Shown here one piece after another: positions 7,153 to 9,331 of a stretch of DNA of 9,331 nt. The position numbers were made by a program, and so were the translations under genes. The first letter of the stretch is position 1. Every line of letters starts with the position of its first letter. The notes beneath the pieces were generated by a model. The model saw only the letters and a list, made by a program, of their open reading frames with translations. It made no database searches and was not told the DNA's origin. Location: positions 1 through 9,331 of the forward strand of contig RFNE01000209.1 in NCBI GenBank assembly GCA_009927375.1, in the 5' to 3' direction. This stretch comes from Actinomycetota bacterium (GTDB taxonomy: Bacteria > Actinomycetota > Acidimicrobiia > Acidimicrobiales > Ilumatobacteraceae).

Positions 7153-7210
7153 CCCCGACTCTATCCCCACTTTTCCCCACTTACAAGCACCATTGCCCCA
7201 TTTTCCCCCA
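7153..7210 (-). promoter_or_regulatory. Cluster of MraZ-box-like TGGGG direct repeats (candidate autoregulatory operator)
   Basis: Read on the minus strand, TGGGG occurs at 7210-7206, 7200-7196, 7179-7175 and 7169-7165, with a degenerate CGGGG at 7157-7153. Within each pair the step is 10 bases, i.e. TGGGG, five-base spacer, TGGGG. This is the pattern known for E. coli MraZ, which binds TGGGN direct repeats separated by five bases upstream of mraZ. The repeats overlap the -35/-10 spacer of the candidate promoter, so binding would be expected to repress. The match between operator type and the gene directly downstream makes the call fairly strong, though binding is inferred. Confidence 0.75.
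7158..7186 (-). promoter_or_regulatory. Candidate sigma70-like promoter of mraZ and the dcw operon
   Basis: On the minus strand TTGTAA (7186-7181) is followed after exactly 17 bases by TAGAGT (7163-7158). These resemble the -35 TTGACA and -10 TATAAT boxes with ideal spacing. Transcription would start around 7151, roughly 85-90 bases upstream of the GTG start of mraZ. Two TGGGG repeats fill the spacer. This is the only good promoter candidate I find ahead of the dcw genes; it is inferred from sequence alone. Confidence 0.55.
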
Positions 7211-7252
7211 CCACCGGGACAGGGCGAATTCCCACCCGGTGAGGTGCGTATT

Positions 7253-7267
7253 GAGCCGGGTCGGCTC
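7253..7267 (-). terminator. Short GC-rich hairpin just after the ligase-like gene, possible terminator without a U-tract
   Basis: A perfect six-base stem GAGCCG/CGGCTC with a three-base loop starts five bases after the stop codon of the lipoate-ligase-like gene. No T-run follows, so it is not a classic intrinsic terminator, although actinobacterial terminators often lack one. A second inverted repeat (caccggg 7212-7218 with cccggtg 7235-7241) lies further downstream. Either could separate this transcript from the dcw operon. Confidence 0.35.
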
Positions 7268-7271
7268 GGGA

Positions 7272-7948
7272 TCAGTCGAGTTCGCTGATCAGTTCAAAGA
7301 CGCGAGCAGCAAGCACTCGCGGGCTGACGGGCACGAGACCAACCATCGATTCCAGACGCATGACGTCGATGACGGGCTCGGAAAGGAGCTCTTCGAGTGC
7401 CCGTGCGCTCCACCTCATATATGCGGTGCATTGGAAGCGAGCCTGGTCGCGAGTTCGCCGTTGGCTGATGCCCACATATTTCGTACTGCCAGTTCGGTCC
7501 ATCACTTCGCCTGGGCCACGACCGGCAAAACACACGAGCTGGCCGAGTTCATCGGCGACCAGTCCCCCCGATGCGACCTGCGTGTCCGTCACGCCGACCT
7601 CAGCGAGGGCTCGCTGCCAGATCTCACCGAGCCACGTCATCGACGTCTGCACGTCGTTCGACCACAGTGGATCGTCCGCGCCAATGACGACGTCAAGCCA
7701 CAGGTGTTCCCCCGGCATGAGCAACATCAGCCCGCCGCCACTGCGCCGAGTCACGACGTCGATGCCACGTTCGTCGCATGCGTGATGGTTGATGATCGAA
7801 GTTGACTGACGCGAGCCAAGCACGAGTGCTGGACGCGTGATTTCGAAATCCCACACCCGCGTTCGTTTGGCAGGACTCGGTGATGGTGATCGGCGGCCGA
7901 ACCCGCAACTTCGTGGAACCGCCAGTGGCGCTTAGGAGGCTTCGGCAA
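7272..7948 (-). CDS. Lipoate-protein ligase A-like protein (BPL/LplA/LipB fold), N-terminus apparently frameshifted
   Basis: The intact frame from a GTG at 7856 to TGA at 7272 (194 residues) shows the hallmarks of the lipoyl/octanoyl transfer fold: PALVLGSRQ (9-17), RRSGGG (37-42) and TKYVGISQRR (125-134), where Lys126 fits the conserved ligand-binding lysine. Such enzymes load lipoate or octanoate onto lipoyl domains of dehydrogenase complexes; the exact substrate cannot be told. The GTG has no ribosome binding site and gives an unusually abrupt N-terminus. Just upstream, another frame encodes WRFHEVAGSAADHHHRVLPNER, which resembles the N-terminus I recall for related actinobacterial proteins. 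One missing base near 7856-7861 would join the two; a TTG at 7948 could then start the protein, overlapping the HNH gene by 17 bases. If this join is wrong, the gene is 7272-7856. Family confidence is high; the frameshift and start are moderate. Confidence 0.75.
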
Positions 7949-8429
7949 GGTATTGCTTCCACACCTCGGGCACCCTGCCGACCGACACGGTGATCCAGGC
8001 GAGTTCTCGCGGCGCCAGTGGCTGTGAGGCAAGCCGCATTCCGGCTTCCTCAGGAGTGCGGTCACGCTTGCGCAGGTTGCACGGACGACACGCTGCGGTG
8101 ACGTTTTCCCACACATGCATGCCACCACGCGAGCGTGGCATCACGTGATCGATCGAGTCGGCGACGCCGCCGCAGTACTGACAGCGATGGTCGTCGCGAG
8201 CGAAGACTGCTCGCCGCGACAGCGCCGTTCGCCGATGGTACGGAACCTTGACCATGTAGCGCAGGCGAATCACGAGTGGGCCTGGAATCGCGAAGGTGGA
8301 GCTGCGCACTTGCGTGCCGTCGTCCTCGACGATCTCGGCCTTGTCAGCCAGCACGAGACACACGGCGCGACGCGCCGACACGACGCTCAGCGGCTCGTAG
8401 GTTGCATTCAGAACGAGCGCGCTTCGCAT
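7932..8429 (-). CDS. HNH endonuclease family protein
   Basis: The 165-residue protein has an N-terminal segment MRSALVLNATYEPLSVVSARRA typical of a widespread actinobacterial HNH protein, then the nuclease core: CQYC (83-86), SIDHVMPRSRGG (92-103) with Asp94-His95, WENVTAACRPCNLRKRDRTPEEA (107-129) with Asn109 and the second zinc pair Cys114/Cys117. The two CxxC knuckles plus the DH and N residues form a beta-beta-alpha metal site expected to bind a divalent ion and cut DNA. The biological substrate of this chromosomal group is unknown to me; nothing around it suggests a restriction system, intron or phage. The ATG at 8429 lies three bases after the upstream stop, so the gene is likely co-transcribed with the hypothetical protein. 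Confidence 0.88.
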   Translation of the reverse strand: MRSALVLNATYEPLSVVSARRAVCLVLADKAEIVEDDGTQVRSSTFAIPGPLVIRLRYMVKVPYHRRTALSRRAVFARDDHRCQYCGGVADSIDHVMPRSRGGMHVWENVTAACRPCNLRKRDRTPEEAGMRLASQPLAPRELAWITVSVGRVPEVWKQYLAEAS

Positions 8430-8432
8430 GGC

Positions 8433-8717
8433 TCAGACCCGTCGTTTCCGACGTTGACGAGCGGCGGTACTGTGCCAGTCCCGCGACCACTCGAGGTAGT
8501 CGATGACGTCGCGCACCTCTGGAGAACGCTGCGTGTCACCGTATTGAGTGAGGACGCGGAATTCGAGATATTCCTTGGCCGGCAACGGCAGGAACGGCCA
8601 CTGCGCATACCAGCGATTCGGGGCCAACCTGCGCGCCTGCGACAGACCTGCGCCCCACAGATCGGGACGCACTGCGAGCGCGGCGATGGTTCGTGTCGCG
8701 AGTCGCAGGGTCTTCAT
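8433..8717 (-). CDS. Conserved-looking hypothetical protein, 94 residues
   Basis: I cannot assign a function. The protein starts MKTLRLATRTIAALAVRPDLWGAGL, a mildly hydrophobic basic N-terminus. It continues with an Arg/Trp/Pro-rich core (RRLAPNRWYAQWPFLPLPAKEYLEFRVLTQYG, about 28-59) and an acidic stretch PEVRDVIDYLEWSRDW (about 65-80), and ends in a basic tail. This pattern resembles small uncharacterised proteins I recall from actinobacteria, which supports a real gene. ATG at 8717 follows the dehydrogenase stop by five bases with AGGA in front (TAGGAAACATG), so it is probably coupled to that gene. The reading frame stays open upstream to 9236, but that extension runs antisense-frame through the dehydrogenase and is not coding. 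Confidence 0.8.
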   Translation of the reverse strand: MKTLRLATRTIAALAVRPDLWGAGLSQARRLAPNRWYAQWPFLPLPAKEYLEFRVLTQYGDTQRSPEVRDVIDYLEWSRDWHSTAARQRRKRRV

Positions 8718-8722
8718 GTTTC

Positions 8723-9331
8723 CTAGTTTGGCTTGGGCTCTTTGGGAAGTCCAAGCACCATTTCGCCGATGATGTTCTTCTGGATCTGTGACGAGCCCGC
8801 GTAGATCGTTCCTGCACGAGCGTTGAGGAACGTCATCGCCCAGCTCATCGAATCGTTCGGTGCACCAGCGTCGTCGGTCTGGAACGCACTCGATGGCTTG
8901 CGACCCGTTGGCACGAGCGCATCCAATCCGAGGATGTCGATTCCAAGTTCGGTCACGACCTTGTGGTACTCGCTCCAATACAACTTGAAGATCGCACCGT
9001 CGGGACCTGGATGGTGACCCTTGAGGAACTGCGTCAGCGTGCGCATGCCGATGAAGCGCATCACTTGCACTTTCGAATAACACCACGCGAGGCGCTGGCG
9101 AATTCGTGGATCGGATGCCACACCGCGCTGCTTGGCGAGCAGGAGGAGACGGTCGAGTTCGGCCTGGAATCGGATCGGCGCCGTCGCTGCGGCCTCTCCA
9201 CGCTCGAATCCGAGCAGTCCCATCGCCACTGCCCAACCGTTGTTGATGCCACCGACGACGTTCTCTTTCGGCACCACGGCATCGGTGTAGAACACCTCGT
9301 TGAATTCGCTCTCACCAGAGATCATCTTGAT
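8723..9331 (-). CDS. Acyl-CoA dehydrogenase, C-terminal part (cut by window edge)
   Basis: Flavoenzyme of the acyl-CoA dehydrogenase family, which oxidises acyl-CoA to trans-2-enoyl-CoA. About 202 residues are visible, open at the 5' side. Seen: SGESEFNEVFYTDAVVPKENVVGG, the junction from the beta domain into the C-terminal helical domain; NNGWAVAMGLLGFERG, a conserved helix; and the C-terminal ARAGTIYAGSSQIQKNIIGEMVLGLPKEP, matching the flavin-contacting segment of the family (tIyaGtsqIqrnii). The catalytic base region and N-terminal half are partly or wholly outside, so chain-length or steroid specificity cannot be judged. The ATG at 9325 is internal, not a start: the frame runs on to the window edge and the fold is incomplete without it. 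Confidence 0.93.
   Translation of the reverse strand: MKMISGESEFNEVFYTDAVVPKENVVGGINNGWAVAMGLLGFERGEAAATAPIRFQAELDRLLLLAKQRGVASDPRIRQRLAWCYSKVQVMRFIGMRTLTQFLKGHHPGPDGAIFKLYWSEYHKVVTELGIDILGLDALVPTGRKPSSAFQTDDAGAPNDSMSWAMTFLNARAGTIYAGSSQIQKNIIGEMVLGLPKEPKPN

Noticed and set aside
8718..9236. N-terminal extension of the 94-residue hypothetical gene up to 9236
   Set aside because: It would overlap the acyl-CoA dehydrogenase in another frame, and the extension is an Arg/Pro/Ser-rich shadow. The ATG at 8717 has an AGGA upstream and follows the dehydrogenase stop closely.
1..9331. CRISPR array, tRNA, rRNA, phage or defence genes
   Set aside because: No regularly spaced repeats, no cloverleaf-like or rRNA-like sequence, and no phage or defence protein motifs beyond the lone HNH protein, which looks chromosomal and housekeeping.

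Overview
The window is a stretch of a high-GC bacterial chromosome in which every supportable gene lies on the minus strand, so gene order runs from high to low coordinates. It holds most of a division and cell wall (dcw) cluster preceded by four accessory or housekeeping genes. Several features point to an actinobacterium, probably Acidimicrobiia-like: the high GC content, the mDAP-type MurE (DNPR motif), the style of the HNH and lipoyl-ligase-like proteins, and a short W/R/P-rich hypothetical protein. The phylum is reasonably safe; the class is inferred from memory of similar proteins.

Layout in transcription order. 9331-8723: C-terminal part of an acyl-CoA dehydrogenase, cut by the window edge. 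8717-8433: a 94-residue conserved-looking hypothetical protein. 8429-7932: an HNH endonuclease-family protein. About 7948-7272: a lipoate-protein-ligase-like protein whose N-terminus appears to be in another frame. 7271-7064: a regulatory region with a sigma70-like promoter and a ladder of TGGGG repeats matching the known MraZ operator pattern. 7063-6648: mraZ, with a one-base frameshift. 6647-6423: a non-coding gap with a large imperfect hairpin. Then rsmH (6422-5460), an ftsL-like gene (5458-4994), ftsI (4990-3117, with a one-base frameshift), murE (3117-1696), mraY (1699-650) and murD (653 to the window edge).

From rsmH to murD the genes overlap or lie 1-3 bases apart, so they very probably form one translationally coupled operon under the mraZ promoter. 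RsmH methylates 16S rRNA. FtsL and FtsI belong to the septal peptidoglycan synthase complex. MurE, MurD and MraY make the UDP-MurNAc-peptide precursor and lipid I. murF, usually between murE and mraY, is absent from its place.

The points most worth a second look are the MraZ-box/promoter arrangement, the mraZ-rsmH intergenic hairpin (stem perfect except for one mismatch if G-U pairs are allowed, and only on the coding-strand RNA), the missing murF, and three one-base deletions of the same sign (ftsI, mraZ, ligase-like gene). The deletions look more like a sequence-quality signature than biology. I see no mobile element, CRISPR array, tRNA or rRNA, and no clear undescribed multi-gene system.
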